Below are positions 38,762 through 49,396 of a stretch of DNA of 64,000 nucleotides, in pieces (the stretch's first letter is position 1; each line of letters starts with the position of its first letter). The stretch is from Candidatus Avacidaminococcus intestinavium (GTDB lineage Bacteria; Bacillota; Negativicutes; Acidaminococcales; Acidaminococcaceae), in NCBI GenBank assembly GCA_018714505.1, contig DVNI01000134.1, forward strand, positions 16,752 to 80,751, written 5' to 3'. The position numbers and the translations under genes are program-made. Under the pieces are notes generated by a model that ran no database searches, was not told the origin of the DNA, and saw only the letters and a list, made by a program, of their open reading frames with translations.

Positions 38762-39449
38762 CAGCCATTTCCTCAAAACGATATCCCACACCCCAGATTG
38801 TTTTTATATCCCAATTTTCATGGGATACCGCTTCTAACTTCGCTCTTAAGCGTTTAATATGTGAATCAACCGTCCTGCTATCACCATAATAATCATATCC
38901 CCAAATACTATCTAAAAGGTTTTCTCTCGTAAAGACTTTGTTTTTGTTCTTCGCCAATGTCCATAATAATTCGACTTCTTTTTTAGTTAAATTAATTTTT
39001 TCATCATTGACTAAAACGGTATATTCATCAAGATCAACAGATAAATTATCAATAACAAAACTGTTTTTTGCCTGCTGCTCTATTTTTAATCTACGTAAAA
39101 TTGCTCTGACTCTAGCCATTACTTCTCCTGAGGAAAAAGGCTTTACAATATAATCATCAGCACCAATATCTAAGCCCATAATTTTTTCAAAATCCTCGCC
39201 TCGTGCCGTTATCATTATAATGGGTACCATAGAAGTTCTACGAATTTCTCTACATACTTCAAAACCATCTTTTTTAGGCATCATTACATCTAACAAAATT
39301 ATTTGAATTTCAGCTGCATATTTATGAAATTTCGCTAAAGTATCTTCACCGTCCAACGCAATAATAGTTTCAAATCCCGCTTTTTGCGCGTAATTAGACA
39401 AAATAGAAGTAATTTGTTCATTATCATCTGCAATCAATATCTTAGCCAC
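38751..39449 (-). CDS. OmpR/PhoB-family response regulator
   Basis: ILLDVMMPKKDGFEVCREIR; winged helix TRENLLDSIWGYDYYGDSRTVDSHIKRLRAKL. Confidence 0.96.
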   Translation of the reverse strand: MAKILIADDNEQITSILSNYAQKAGFETIIALDGEDTLAKFHKYAAEIQIILLDVMMPKKDGFEVCREIRRTSMVPIIMITARGEDFEKIMGLDIGADDYIVKPFSSGEVMARVRAILRRLKIEQQAKNSFVIDNLSVDLDEYTVLVNDEKINLTKKEVELLWTLAKNKNKVFTRENLLDSIWGYDYYGDSRTVDSHIKRLRAKLEAVSHENWDIKTIWGVGYRFEEMADEE

Positions 39450-39649
39450 GATTATCGCCGCCTTTCATCTTTATAATATAATTATACCTAGTTTTATGTT
39501 TTTTTGATGACTAATCTTTTAAAAATGCCCAAAAATTAGTACAGAAAAAACATTTTTCTGCCATAAAATATCTCTAAACTTTAAACAACCCCAACAAATA
39601 AGTTTTTAAACAAAACTGTTTTTAAACGATTTACAAAGGAGATATTAAT

Positions 39650-40408
39650 ATGCAAAAATTAAGAATTTCATTACTCACAGGAACTTTAGTGGCCGCTTTA
39701 AGTACGTCTGTTGTTTTCGCTGGCCCGCAACAACAACAGCAAGATCCTATTGTACAAAAAGATGGTTACACAACAAATATCAACACTGAAAACACTAAAA
39801 ATAATATTAAAGAAAATACGCAAAACCAATTACCATCACCTCATGCGATTGAGACAAAGATTCTAGCAGAATTAACCAACCGTGATGAGAAAGACATTCA
39901 AAAACAAGCACTAGAAAAAGGGCAAACGCTAAATGAAATTGCACAAGAAGCGGGTGTTTATGAACAATTCATAACACAAAAATATGAACTAGCAAAAGCT
40001 AACTTAGACCAAGCCGTTGCAAATGGCAAAATCACGCAAGAGCAAGCTGAGCAAATCTTAAATAATATCAAAGATGGTAAAGAAAATCCTACTCAGAATA
40101 TAGATCCACGCTTTGCTAGCGCTGAAATGAGACAGCATCAACAATCCGCACAGATTTTAGCGCAATTAACAAATCGTACACCACAATCGATTTTAGAAGA
40201 AGCTCAAGAAAAACAAATCAGCATTAATGAAATTGCCCAAACAGAAGGTGTCTATGATCAATTCATAGCACAAAAATATGAACTAGCAAAAGCTACTTTA
40301 GACCAAGCCGTTACTGAGGGCAAAATCACGCAAGAACAAGCTGAACAAATCTTAAAAGATATCAAAGATGGTAAAGAGCCCATCATCGTTCAAGACGAAA
40401 ACAAATAA
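39650..40408 (+). CDS. Secreted protein with two tandem ~75-aa repeats (DUF2680-like)
   Basis: Signal peptide; internal duplication LAELTNR...EIAQEAGVYEQFITQKYELAKANLDQAVANGKITQEQAEQILNNIKDGKE / LAQLTNR... Confidence 0.8.
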   Translation: MQKLRISLLTGTLVAALSTSVVFAGPQQQQQDPIVQKDGYTTNINTENTKNNIKENTQNQLPSPHAIETKILAELTNRDEKDIQKQALEKGQTLNEIAQEAGVYEQFITQKYELAKANLDQAVANGKITQEQAEQILNNIKDGKENPTQNIDPRFASAEMRQHQQSAQILAQLTNRTPQSILEEAQEKQISINEIAQTEGVYDQFIAQKYELAKATLDQAVTEGKITQEQAEQILKDIKDGKEPIIVQDENK

Positions 40409-40435
40409 CTTCTTATAACTACTACTAAAAACAAC

Positions 40436-40468
40436 AAACCCGCATACAGTATACTGTATGCGGGTTTT
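40436..40468. terminator. Bidirectional terminator (perfect palindrome)
   Basis: aacccgcatacagtatactgtatgcgggtttt. Confidence 0.8.
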
Positions 40469-40479
40469 ATTTATTAAAA

Positions 40480-40555
40480 TGGTGACCCACCCGCGACTCG
40501 AACGCGGGACACCCTGATTAAAAGTCAGGTGCTCTACCAACTGAGCTAGTGGATC
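40480..40555 (-). tRNA. tRNA-Lys(TTT)
   Basis: Minus strand GATCCACTAGCTCAGTTGGTAGAGCACCTGACTTTTAATCAGGGTGTCCCGCGTTCGAGTCGCGGGTGGGTCACCA. Confidence 0.97.
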
Positions 40556-40627
40556 TTAAAAAGCAACATTAATAGGATACAAACAATTAAGCAATTTGTC
40601 AACTATTTTCTTATATAAAACTGTTTT

Positions 40628-41917
40628 TTATAATAATTCTTTTAATACAATTGTTTGTTGACGAGCAGCACCGACAGAAACAATCCCAATTTCTACACCT
40701 GTCACACTTTTTAATCTTTCTAAATACTTACGAGCATTAAGTGGTAATTCAGCGTAAGACCTCGTACCAGTAATATCACTCATCCAACCCTCAAACTCTT
40801 CGTAAATAGGCTCAACCTCCGCCAAAACTTTTAGACTAGCAGGAATATGTTTAATTTCTTCGCCCTTATATTTGTAACCAACACACATTTTTATCTTCGG
40901 CAAATTATCTAAGATATCTAATCTAGTAATTGCTAAATAATCAATACTATTTAAGCTGGCTGCTGTTTTAACCATCACCGCATCTAACCAGCCACAGCGC
41001 CGAGCACGTCCAGTTACCGTGCCATATTCGTGTCCTGTTTCTCTTAAATGATGACCCGGGCCATCTATATCCTGCAATTCTGTAACAAAAGGTCCTTCAC
41101 CAACTCTAGTCGTATAGGCTTTTACTACCCCCACAACATGGTCAATGTCCCGTGGTCCAATACCGCTACCAGTTGCTGCATTACCCGCTGTCGGGTTTGA
41201 ACTAGTAACGTACGGATAGGTACCATGATCAATATCAAGAAAAGTTGCTTGCGCACCTTCAAACAAAACCGACTTACCGCTCTGAAAAACTTCAGCCAAA
41301 GCCGCACCAGTATCAGTAACATAAGGACGTAATTCTTCAGCATAAGCTAAGTATTCTTGAAGCACCTCTTCATAAGTCAATGGTTCTACACCATAAATTT
41401 TAGTAAATAATTCATTTTTAGCATCTATTTGAATACGTAGTTTTTGAGCAAAAGTTTCTGCATCCATTAAATCACACATTCTAATACCTGTGCGTGCTGC
41501 TTTATCCATATAACAAGGACCAATTCCGCCCTTTGTTGTACCAATTTTTGCACTGCCTAACGCTGCCTCTTGCAATTCATCAAGACGCGCATGATAAGGC
41601 AAGACAACATGAGCACGATCAGATATTAGAATGCGACTGATATCTACTCCTTGCGCTTTAATATCATGTATTTCCTTTAATACAACCCCAGGATTAATTA
41701 CTACACCATTTCCCAAAAAGCAAGTTTTGCCATGATACAAAATACCTGAAGGCAATAATCTCAGCTTGTAGGCTACGTTATCAACAACAACAGTATGTCC
41801 AGCGTTCGAGCCACCCGAATAACGAACTACTGCATCAGCTTTCTGTGCAAGATAATCAACAATCTTACCTTTACCTTCATCGCCCCACTGAGACCCTATC
41901 ACTACTACTGATGGCAT
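40628..41917 (-). CDS. purA: Adenylosuccinate synthetase
   Basis: VIGSQWGDEGKGKIVDYL; GTTKGGIGPCYMDKAARTGIR. Confidence 0.97.
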   Translation of the reverse strand: MPSVVVIGSQWGDEGKGKIVDYLAQKADAVVRYSGGSNAGHTVVVDNVAYKLRLLPSGILYHGKTCFLGNGVVINPGVVLKEIHDIKAQGVDISRILISDRAHVVLPYHARLDELQEAALGSAKIGTTKGGIGPCYMDKAARTGIRMCDLMDAETFAQKLRIQIDAKNELFTKIYGVEPLTYEEVLQEYLAYAEELRPYVTDTGAALAEVFQSGKSVLFEGAQATFLDIDHGTYPYVTSSNPTAGNAATGSGIGPRDIDHVVGVVKAYTTRVGEGPFVTELQDIDGPGHHLRETGHEYGTVTGRARRCGWLDAVMVKTAASLNSIDYLAITRLDILDNLPKIKMCVGYKYKGEEIKHIPASLKVLAEVEPIYEEFEGWMSDITGTRSYAELPLNARKYLERLKSVTGVEIGIVSVGAARQQTIVLKELL

Positions 41918-41931
41918 AGAAAATCCTCTCC

Positions 41932-43224
41932 TTAAAGACCAAATCTGGCCATTATTAAATCTATATTTTTAAGCATAGGCTGTGGATCAAAACAAGCATC
42001 TATTTCTTCTGGCGTTAAATGTGCTTTAATATCTTCATCCTGATGCACATTAGTTTTGAAGTCTGCACCCTCTAACCACCGTGCCATAGCATTACGTTGC
42101 ACCCATTTATACGCATCTTCGCGTAATACACCTTTACCAACAAGAGCCGTAAGCAAGTTTTGACTAAAAATTAAACCACCAGTTTTATTCATATTAGCTA
42201 GCATTGTCTCTGGGTATACTAATAATTTATCAATAATATTAGTAAATTTACGCAACATATGATCCAGCGCAATTGTACTATCAGGTAAAATAACACGTTC
42301 TACCGAAGAATGTGAGATATCTCGTTCATGCCAAAGCGCCACATTTTCCATTGCTGCAACTGCATTACCACGTAGAAGTCTAGCCAGTCCCGAAACTTTT
42401 TCACAAGTAATCGGGTTCCGTTTATGAGGCATCGCCGAAGAACCTTTTTGTCCTGGAGCAAAATATTCTTCTACTTCACGAATATCCGTACGTTGCAAAT
42501 TACGAATCTCTGTCGCCATTTTATCTAATGAACAACCAATAATAGCTAAAGTACATAAGAAACTCGCATGACGATCACGCTGAATAACTTGCGTTGCTAA
42601 TTTAGCCGCTTTAATCTCTAGTTTGGCACATACATATTCTTCAACGAAGGGATCAATGTTAGAATATGTACCCACTGCACCCGAAAGCTTGCCCACAGCA
42701 ACTGTTTCACGTGCAGCCTTGAGTCTTTCTATATTACGTTCTGTTTCGTCCATCCATAGGGCAAATTTAAGCCCGAGCGTCATAGGCTCAGCATGAATAC
42801 CATGAGTTCTACCAATCATCACTGTATGTTTATGTTCTGCTGCACGGCGGCGCAATACTGCACGAAAGTTTTCCAACAAATTTAAAAGCAAATCAGCAGC
42901 CTGTTTCATCATAACGCCAAGTGCGGTATCTTTTACATCACTAGACGTCAATCCTTTATGAATATACTTTGATGCTTCACCTACATGTTCACCAACATTG
43001 GTAACAAAAGAAATAATATCATGATTAGTTACAGCCTCAATTTCATGAATACGTTCTAAGCAAAAATCGGACTTTTCTTGAATATCTTTTAACGCTCCAT
43101 CCGGTACAATACCCAGCTTATTCATGGCTTCACAAGCTAGAATTTCTACCTGTAACATAGTACGAAATTCATTCTCTTCTGTCCAAATTTTGCCCATTTC
43201 AGGACTAGTATAACGTTCAATCAC
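41932..43224 (-). CDS. purB: Adenylosuccinate lyase
   Basis: MIERYTSPEMGKIW; GSSAMPHKRNPITCEKVSGLARLL signature. Confidence 0.97.
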   Translation of the reverse strand: MIERYTSPEMGKIWTEENEFRTMLQVEILACEAMNKLGIVPDGALKDIQEKSDFCLERIHEIEAVTNHDIISFVTNVGEHVGEASKYIHKGLTSSDVKDTALGVMMKQAADLLLNLLENFRAVLRRRAAEHKHTVMIGRTHGIHAEPMTLGLKFALWMDETERNIERLKAARETVAVGKLSGAVGTYSNIDPFVEEYVCAKLEIKAAKLATQVIQRDRHASFLCTLAIIGCSLDKMATEIRNLQRTDIREVEEYFAPGQKGSSAMPHKRNPITCEKVSGLARLLRGNAVAAMENVALWHERDISHSSVERVILPDSTIALDHMLRKFTNIIDKLLVYPETMLANMNKTGGLIFSQNLLTALVGKGVLREDAYKWVQRNAMARWLEGADFKTNVHQDEDIKAHLTPEEIDACFDPQPMLKNIDLIMARFGL

Positions 43225-43315
43225 TGTTGTTCCCCCTAAAATATCTCATCTACCAAAAGATAAAAACCGCAAACTGTTCACCTAAACCTCTCAGATCGCG
43301 AACGGCGCCAAAGAT

Positions 43316-43344
43316 ATTTTAGCATTTTACTAGTTTTCACGCAA
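43316..43344 (-). promoter_or_regulatory. Putative promoter TTGCGT-17-TAAAAT upstream of purB
   Basis: Minus strand TTGCGTGAAAACTAGTAAAATGCTAAAAT. Confidence 0.5.
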
Positions 43345-43397
43345 CTATTTCGAACGATTTTTGTTTTTATCATCGGAACATTCACGATTGTTGTTTT

Positions 43398-44735
43398 CTA
43401 CTCAATAGTTTTGGCTAAATTCGCAAAACGTGTAAATTGTTTATGGAAGAATAGGCGTACAGTATCAACTGGTCCATTACGGTGCTTAGCAATAATTAAT
43501 TCTGTGATATTCTTATTTTCTGTTTCTTTATCGTAATAATCTTCACGATACAAAAAAGCAACCATATCGGCATCTTGCTCCAACGCTCCAGATTCTCTTA
43601 AATCACTAAGCATCGGTTTTTTTATTTGCCGACTTTCAACGCTACGACTGAGCTGCGAAAGAGCAATAATTGGTACATTTAATTCTCTCGCTAAAGCTTT
43701 TAGTGAACGCGAAATATCAGATAACTCTTGCTGCCTATTTTCTGAGTTTTTCTTACCAGAACCCTGCATCAATTGCAAATAGTCAATGACCACTAATTGC
43801 AAATCATGCTCTACTTTTAAACGACGAGCCTTAGCCCGCATTTCCATAACGGAAATACCCGGTGTATCATCAATAAAAATTTCAGCTTGACTTAGACTGT
43901 CCGCCGCCCAAATCAGCTGCTCCCAATCCTTATCTTCTAATTCGCCAATACGTAATCTAGATGAATCAATACTAGCTTCCGAACACAGCATACGTTGCAC
44001 TAGCTGTTCTTTACTCATTTCCAAAGAAAAAATAGCCACTGCTTTTTTTTCGCGAATTGCAACATGTTCTGCAATATTGAGCACTAAAGCCGTCTTACCC
44101 ATACTCGGCCTAGCTGCTATCAAGATTAAATCTGATGGTTGTAAACCAGAAGTTAGTCGGTCAAAATCCACAAAACCTGTAGCAAGTCCTGTTATACCAC
44201 CTTTTTTATTATATAATTCATCAATTCGATCAACCGCGTTCATTACCACGTCTTTAATTGGTGCAAAGTCACGATGAATTTTACGTTCAGAAACAGCTAA
44301 AATCATGCGCTCAGCATCATCTAGTAATGTGTTTACGTCGCCCGTACCCTCATAACCAGTACCAGCAATTTGCGTTGAAACACTAATTAATTGTCTCAGT
44401 AAAGATTTTTCTTCAACAATTTTAGCATGATATGCCACATTAGCTGCTGTTGGCACGGCATTAGCTAAATAAGTGATAAATTGAATTCCGCCAACATCTT
44501 CTAACTTACCTTCTTTTTTAAGCACCTCTGTTACCGTAACCATATCCACTGCCTGATTTTTATTAAACAGTTTGACAATTACTTGGTACACCACGCGATG
44601 ATCTTGACGATAAAAATCTTCTTCACGCAAAATCTCCGTTGCCTTTGATATCGCCTCTTTATCAATCATCATAGCGCCTAAAACCGCTTGTTCAGCTTCT
44701 ATATTTTGCGGTGGAACACGATCAATCATCTTCAC
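43398..44735 (-). CDS. dnaB: Replicative DNA helicase
   Basis: RVPPQNIEAEQAVLGAMM; ARPSMGKTALVLNIAEH; LVVIDYLQLM; SDLRESGALEQDADMVAFLYR. Confidence 0.97.
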   Translation of the reverse strand: MKMIDRVPPQNIEAEQAVLGAMMIDKEAISKATEILREEDFYRQDHRVVYQVIVKLFNKNQAVDMVTVTEVLKKEGKLEDVGGIQFITYLANAVPTAANVAYHAKIVEEKSLLRQLISVSTQIAGTGYEGTGDVNTLLDDAERMILAVSERKIHRDFAPIKDVVMNAVDRIDELYNKKGGITGLATGFVDFDRLTSGLQPSDLILIAARPSMGKTALVLNIAEHVAIREKKAVAIFSLEMSKEQLVQRMLCSEASIDSSRLRIGELEDKDWEQLIWAADSLSQAEIFIDDTPGISVMEMRAKARRLKVEHDLQLVVIDYLQLMQGSGKKNSENRQQELSDISRSLKALARELNVPIIALSQLSRSVESRQIKKPMLSDLRESGALEQDADMVAFLYREDYYDKETENKNITELIIAKHRNGPVDTVRLFFHKQFTRFANLAKTIE

Positions 44736-45181
44736 TCAGCCTCAATTTCTACCTTGAATTCAGCAGAAATCTCAGGATGTAATTTAGCAACGGCAATATA
44801 TTCACCAATACTCTTTACCACAGTTTTTAACTCGATTTTTCGACGATCAATACCCTCTAGTCCAGTCTGTTTAATCAAAGCCTCCGCAACATCTTTAGAG
44901 GTAACAGAACCAAACATTTTTCCATTTTCACCCACTCTAACCTGCATCTTTACAATAACTTTTTCAATTTGTGCCGCTAAAATTTTAGCTTCATCTTTCT
45001 TTTGCGCTGCCTTGAAAGAAGCCGTCGCTTTTTCTTGTTTTGCTTGATGCACATTTGCAGCACTAGCTTCTTTAGCTAGTTTTTTAGGCAATAAATAATT
45101 GCGAGCATAACCATCTGATGCCTCTACGATATCACCTTTTTTACCTAAAGATTTAACTTCTTGCAATAATATTACTTTCAT
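44732..45181 (-). CDS. rplI: 50S ribosomal protein L9
   Basis: MKVILLQEVKSLGKKGDIVEASDGYARNYLLPKKLA. Confidence 0.97.
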   Translation of the reverse strand: MKVILLQEVKSLGKKGDIVEASDGYARNYLLPKKLAKEASAANVHQAKQEKATASFKAAQKKDEAKILAAQIEKVIVKMQVRVGENGKMFGSVTSKDVAEALIKQTGLEGIDRRKIELKTVVKSIGEYIAVAKLHPEISAEFKVEIEAE

Positions 45182-47180
45182 TAGTATCTATCTCCTCAAA
45201 TTGTTTTTTTGTTAATTCAATAATCTGCGGTTCGATATCTTCAGCCTTTACACCCTTTAATTGCAGGCCAGCAACAGTCTGGTGTCCACCGCCGCCTAAC
45301 TCTTCCATGATAATTTGGACATTAATAGACCCATCACTTCGTGCGCTAACTAAGAGTTCATCTTCAGTTTCGGCCATCACAACACTAACATTAATTTCAT
45401 TCATAGCAACAAGTTCATCAGCCGCTTGTGCTAAAATAATCTGCGTAGTATCATGCAACGGCGCATTTTTATAAATAGAAACTGCTAACCCTGGTAGCGG
45501 CATTCTAGCATCAGCGACTAAACGAGCACGCTGCATCACAGTCGCCTGCTCATCTCTAAAAAGTTTACGCACCAAAATCGGATCAGCACCATTACGTCTT
45601 AAATAAGCAGCCGCCTCAAAAGTTCTTTCCCCTGTCTGCACCGCAAAGTTCTTCGTATCTACAACTAAACCAGCATATAGCGCCGATGCCTCTGCGGCAT
45701 CAAGTTCCAAACGATCATCAAAATAAGTAATTAATTCTGTCACTAGCTCACTAGCGGACGAAGATAATGGCTCTAAGTATAGTAAGATGGAATTTTTGAT
45801 CATATCTTCAGAACGACGATGATGGTCAATAATAACTTTTTTAGCAATTGTATTTAAGACCTCTTGCGAAGCCGAAAGCATCGGTCGATGATGATCTACT
45901 AAAATCAGTAAGCTATTAGACGTAATATGTTCAAGTGCGGCCTCTCCTTCAATAATAATAGAAGCATAGACATCATCTCGTTCTTCTGCCATTTTTTTAA
46001 TTTTTTCTAAAGAATACCCCTGTCCACTAGTTACAATATAAGCTTCTTTCGAAAGTGAAAACGCCATTTTAGCTACACCAATCGCTGCTCCTAGCGAATC
46101 ATAATCTTCGTTAATATGCCCCATAACAAAGACTTTATCTGCATCTAACATCAATTCGTGAATAGCCTGAGCAACAATTCTTGCGCGCACACGTGTACTC
46201 TTTGCTTGTACTACATTTTTTCCACCAAAAAATTGCATCTCTCCATTAATCGAAACAACCGCTTGATCACCACCACGACCTAAAGCTAAATCTAAACCAC
46301 TTTGAGCACGCTGACCTAATAATAATAAGGACTTTTCTTCACAGGCAACCCCCATACTAATTGTCGGTGCAATCTTATTACCCGCTTTTATTTCTCTTAT
46401 TTTATCGAGAATATCAAACTTATGATTAATTGCCTCATTTAAAGCTGCTTTATTAAAACAAACTGAATATAAATCCTCGTCATACTTAATAAACAAACCA
46501 TTCAGTTCTTCAGACCACTTACTAATAATTTTATTAAATTCAACAGCGACCGTTGCTTTAGTTGATTCACTCAACCCTTTCATCACATCACTGTAATTAT
46601 CGAATTGAAGATTAGCAAAACAAATTTGTTCTTCATCAAATTTTTTCTTTTGCTGTTCTTTTTCTGTAACATCCATCAAATAAACAACGATTCCGGTAGA
46701 GTTTTCGCCACTTTCTGAAGTAATAATCCGCCGAGCCGTCATAATAAAAAAACGCTCGTTAATTTTGATTTGTTTTTCAATATTCTTATTACTTAAAGCT
46801 TCAAAAATATTTTCTGGCAAAGGCAAGATTTCTTTAAAATACATACCTTCTTCAGCATTACCATCCACCCAAGTTTGGAACATTTCATTTTTCCATTGCA
46901 ATTTACCATCACTTTCAAAAACAGCAATTCCAATTGGCAAATGCTGAACAGCATAATTATTTGCTCTTTCTATATTTCGTACAACAGTATCTAAATAAGC
47001 ATTAAACCACATTTCTTTTGATTTATAAACCTTCCGACTTAGGTAATAAACACCAATCAAAAGCAGTATACCTACTGGTAAGAATAACCTTTCATAAATA
47101 CCGACGATAATAATCAAAATACAAATAACAGCAATAAAAAAACGATTATCGCTCCAAAAATTCCAATTTTTATTAAACAT
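45153..47180 (-). CDS. gdpP: GdpP-like cyclic-di-AMP phosphodiesterase (PAS, degenerate GGDEF, DHH-DHHA1)
   Basis: VFVMGHINEDYDSLGAAIGVAKMA; LLILVDHHRPMLSA; GGGGHQTVAGLQLKG; two N-terminal TMs. Confidence 0.93.
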   Translation of the reverse strand: MFNKNWNFWSDNRFFIAVICILIIIVGIYERLFLPVGILLLIGVYYLSRKVYKSKEMWFNAYLDTVVRNIERANNYAVQHLPIGIAVFESDGKLQWKNEMFQTWVDGNAEEGMYFKEILPLPENIFEALSNKNIEKQIKINERFFIMTARRIITSESGENSTGIVVYLMDVTEKEQQKKKFDEEQICFANLQFDNYSDVMKGLSESTKATVAVEFNKIISKWSEELNGLFIKYDEDLYSVCFNKAALNEAINHKFDILDKIREIKAGNKIAPTISMGVACEEKSLLLLGQRAQSGLDLALGRGGDQAVVSINGEMQFFGGKNVVQAKSTRVRARIVAQAIHELMLDADKVFVMGHINEDYDSLGAAIGVAKMAFSLSKEAYIVTSGQGYSLEKIKKMAEERDDVYASIIIEGEAALEHITSNSLLILVDHHRPMLSASQEVLNTIAKKVIIDHHRRSEDMIKNSILLYLEPLSSSASELVTELITYFDDRLELDAAEASALYAGLVVDTKNFAVQTGERTFEAAAYLRRNGADPILVRKLFRDEQATVMQRARLVADARMPLPGLAVSIYKNAPLHDTTQIILAQAADELVAMNEINVSVVMAETEDELLVSARSDGSINVQIIMEELGGGGHQTVAGLQLKGVKAEDIEPQIIELTKKQFEEIDTNESNIIARS

Positions 47181-47205
47181 TTTTATCTCCTTATCTTCCT
47201 CAAGC

Positions 47206-48162
47206 TTACTTATTCCTATTACTCTTCAACTTGCGGAAATCAAAAAGCAAATCAAATGCTCCTACAAAAACAACATATTGCGATACAAACTGACTAATAA
47301 AAACTAGTGCAACGGCAATTTTTCCCCACCACTTAGGCAGGTCTTTGTTTTTTATGTACCAAAAAGCCACAGCGAGTCCTTGAAACACAAAAATAACATT
47401 ACACAATAATTGTATATTCAGCGCGACTAAGTATACCGTTAGCGTATCTTGACCTTCAAAATAAATAACCACAATTAAGGACAGTATATAAGGTACTAAG
47501 ATCCATTTTGGTAAAGCTAAATTGATAAATGGTGGAAAACTTTCAAAGCGTTCACCAAGTTTCGTTAACACTGCTTTTGCCGCCCAATAATTCATAAAAG
47601 CTAATAACGGCGCACTTAATAAAAATGATCCCGGTAAAACCAGTCTAATTAACTTAAAAGAATCTTGAGCTGAATTAGTAGCAGCCAAGATCTGTTCTTC
47701 TGATAACCCATACCCCTGATACACACTAGCCAGATCAGCTAAAGCTTGATCAAATAACCCAAAAAACATGGCAATCGGATCCGAACCCAAAACAAAAAAA
47801 GTTAAAAGCACACTAATTACCATAGATGCCAAAGCGGCAACAGAAGTAATACCTAAAAGCTTAAGTGGTGCTAGCTTACGTCGCATACACTCACCTAAAA
47901 CTATGCCAAGTAAACCAAATACCGCAACTAACATTAATGCATTTAACGGATTCAGCAACATCGCAATAACAATTCCCGAAACAATCAACGTCATAATACT
48001 CCAACGCAAACCGTTACGCATTCCACAAAGCACAATAGGCAAAGCCCAAATAAAATTAATTAACATACCAAAAACAGGTATATAGGTACTGATTAAAGCA
48101 AAAACAATTGCTATTGCAGCTAAAATACCTGCTTCAACCATCGCTGAAGTTTTATGTGCCAC
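47206..48162 (-). CDS. DUF2232 (YybS-like) membrane protein
   Basis: Multi-TM protein located between rpsR and gdpP as in other Firmicutes. Confidence 0.82.
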   Translation of the reverse strand: MAHKTSAMVEAGILAAIAIVFALISTYIPVFGMLINFIWALPIVLCGMRNGLRWSIMTLIVSGIVIAMLLNPLNALMLVAVFGLLGIVLGECMRRKLAPLKLLGITSVAALASMVISVLLTFFVLGSDPIAMFFGLFDQALADLASVYQGYGLSEEQILAATNSAQDSFKLIRLVLPGSFLLSAPLLAFMNYWAAKAVLTKLGERFESFPPFINLALPKWILVPYILSLIVVIYFEGQDTLTVYLVALNIQLLCNVIFVFQGLAVAFWYIKNKDLPKWWGKIAVALVFISQFVSQYVVFVGAFDLLFDFRKLKSNRNK

Positions 48163-48266
48163 TAAAGTTCCTCCTCAAAACAGATAGATACGCTCTAAAT
48201 TAATTTACCGATACATAATTATTGTACACTTAATTGCTCTAAATGAAAAGAATAAGATAATAAAGA

Positions 48267-48297
48267 GAATGGGCACCCGCAAAAAGCGGATGCCCTA
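48267..48297 (-). terminator. Terminator after rpsR
   Basis: gggcacccgc/gcggatgccc. Confidence 0.65.
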
Positions 48298-48307
48298 GCA
48301 CTACATT

Positions 48308-48544
48308 TTATTCACTGGTAAACGGTAGCAACGCAATGTTGCGTGAACGTTTAATCGCAATTGTAAGCCTTCTTTGATGTTTTGCACAGTTACCTGAAAT
48401 ACGACGCGGTAATATTTTACCACGTTCAGTAACATAACGACGCAACTTATTTACATCTTTATAATCAATCTCTTCTACTTTATCAACACAGAAGCTACAA
48501 ACTTTTCTTCTGGGTTTTCTGCCTCTTTCGCGTTTCATTCGCAT
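48308..48544 (-). CDS. rpsR: 30S ribosomal protein S18
   Basis: [63 protein letters not shown]. Confidence 0.97.
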   Translation of the reverse strand: MRMKRERGRKPRRKVCSFCVDKVEEIDYKDVNKLRRYVTERGKILPRRISGNCAKHQRRLTIAIKRSRNIALLPFTSE

Positions 48545-48554
48545 AACCTCCATT

Positions 48555-48968
48555 TTAGAATGGGATTTCTTCGTCAAAAGCTACCGGCGATCCGAAAGAT
48601 TCCATTTCGCCTTTAGATGAATCTTGTTCTTGATTGCTTGAACCAGTTGGTTTGCGATCAATAAATTGCACAGTATTCGCAATAACTTCCGTTACCCAGC
48701 GTTTACCGCTACCATCTTTCGCTTCATAGCTTCTGATTTGCAATCTACCTTCAACAAGTGCTCTTTGCCCTTTTGTCAGACTATTCCCGCATAATTCGCC
48801 GATTCTACCCCAAACAACAATTGTGATAAAATCTGCTTCTCTTTGACCTTCTTGATTAGTAGTGAAGCGGTCGACCGCTAACGTGAATTGGCAAACTACC
48901 TTGCCACTTTGCGTATAACGCACCTCAGGATCACGAGTCAAACGGCCCATGAGTATAACCTTATTCAT
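48555..48968 (-). CDS. ssb: Single-stranded DNA-binding protein
   Basis: [22 protein letters not shown]...FTLAVDR; C-terminal DEEIPF. Confidence 0.97.
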   Translation of the reverse strand: MNKVILMGRLTRDPEVRYTQSGKVVCQFTLAVDRFTTNQEGQREADFITIVVWGRIGELCGNSLTKGQRALVEGRLQIRSYEAKDGSGKRWVTEVIANTVQFIDRKPTGSSNQEQDSSKGEMESFGSPVAFDEEIPF

Positions 48969-48988
48969 AATTCAGTTACCTCCTTGCC

Positions 48989-49273
48989 TTATTCGCCTTT
49001 TCTAATAATCATGTGGCGTAGAATTTCATCGGTAATCTTCATAACACGGTCAAGTTCTTTAACAACTTTTGCGTCTGCGCTGAACGTTACGAGAACATAA
49101 ATGCCGTCTACAAAATCTTTGATTTCATAAGCAAGGCGTTTTTTCCCCCACCGATCTGTTTTTTCTACTGTTCCGCCGTTAGTGCTAATGAGCGAGTCAA
49201 ATTTAGTAACTACTGCTTCAAAAGCCTCTTCTTCAACGGGTTTAACGATGTACATGACTTCGTATCTATTCAC
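48989..49273 (-). CDS. rpsF: 30S ribosomal protein S6
   Basis: RYEVMYIVKP...DRWGKKRLAYEIKDFVDGIYVLVTF. Confidence 0.97.
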   Translation of the reverse strand: MNRYEVMYIVKPVEEEAFEAVVTKFDSLISTNGGTVEKTDRWGKKRLAYEIKDFVDGIYVLVTFSADAKVVKELDRVMKITDEILRHMIIRKGE

Positions 49274-49396
49274 GAAACCACCTCCTTCTTTGGACTTTGG
49301 CTCCTACTCTTAGGAGCAGAAGAAGTATATAACTCAATATATACAGCCTAATAATTGTAGCATTAATTTTCTACTAGTGCAACCAATTTCATTTTT

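Noticed and set aside
39984-40313. Long direct nucleotide repeat as a mobile or CRISPR-like element
   Set aside because: Explained by the two-domain internal duplication of the secreted protein at 39650-40408.
40352-40540. 62-aa minus ORF
   Set aside because: Overlaps tRNA-Lys and a palindromic terminator.
49274-49396. S6:S18-type autoregulatory leader upstream of rpsF
   Set aside because: A GCTCCTA/TAGGAGC hairpin is present, but I could not recognise the characteristic S6:S18 motif; not supported.
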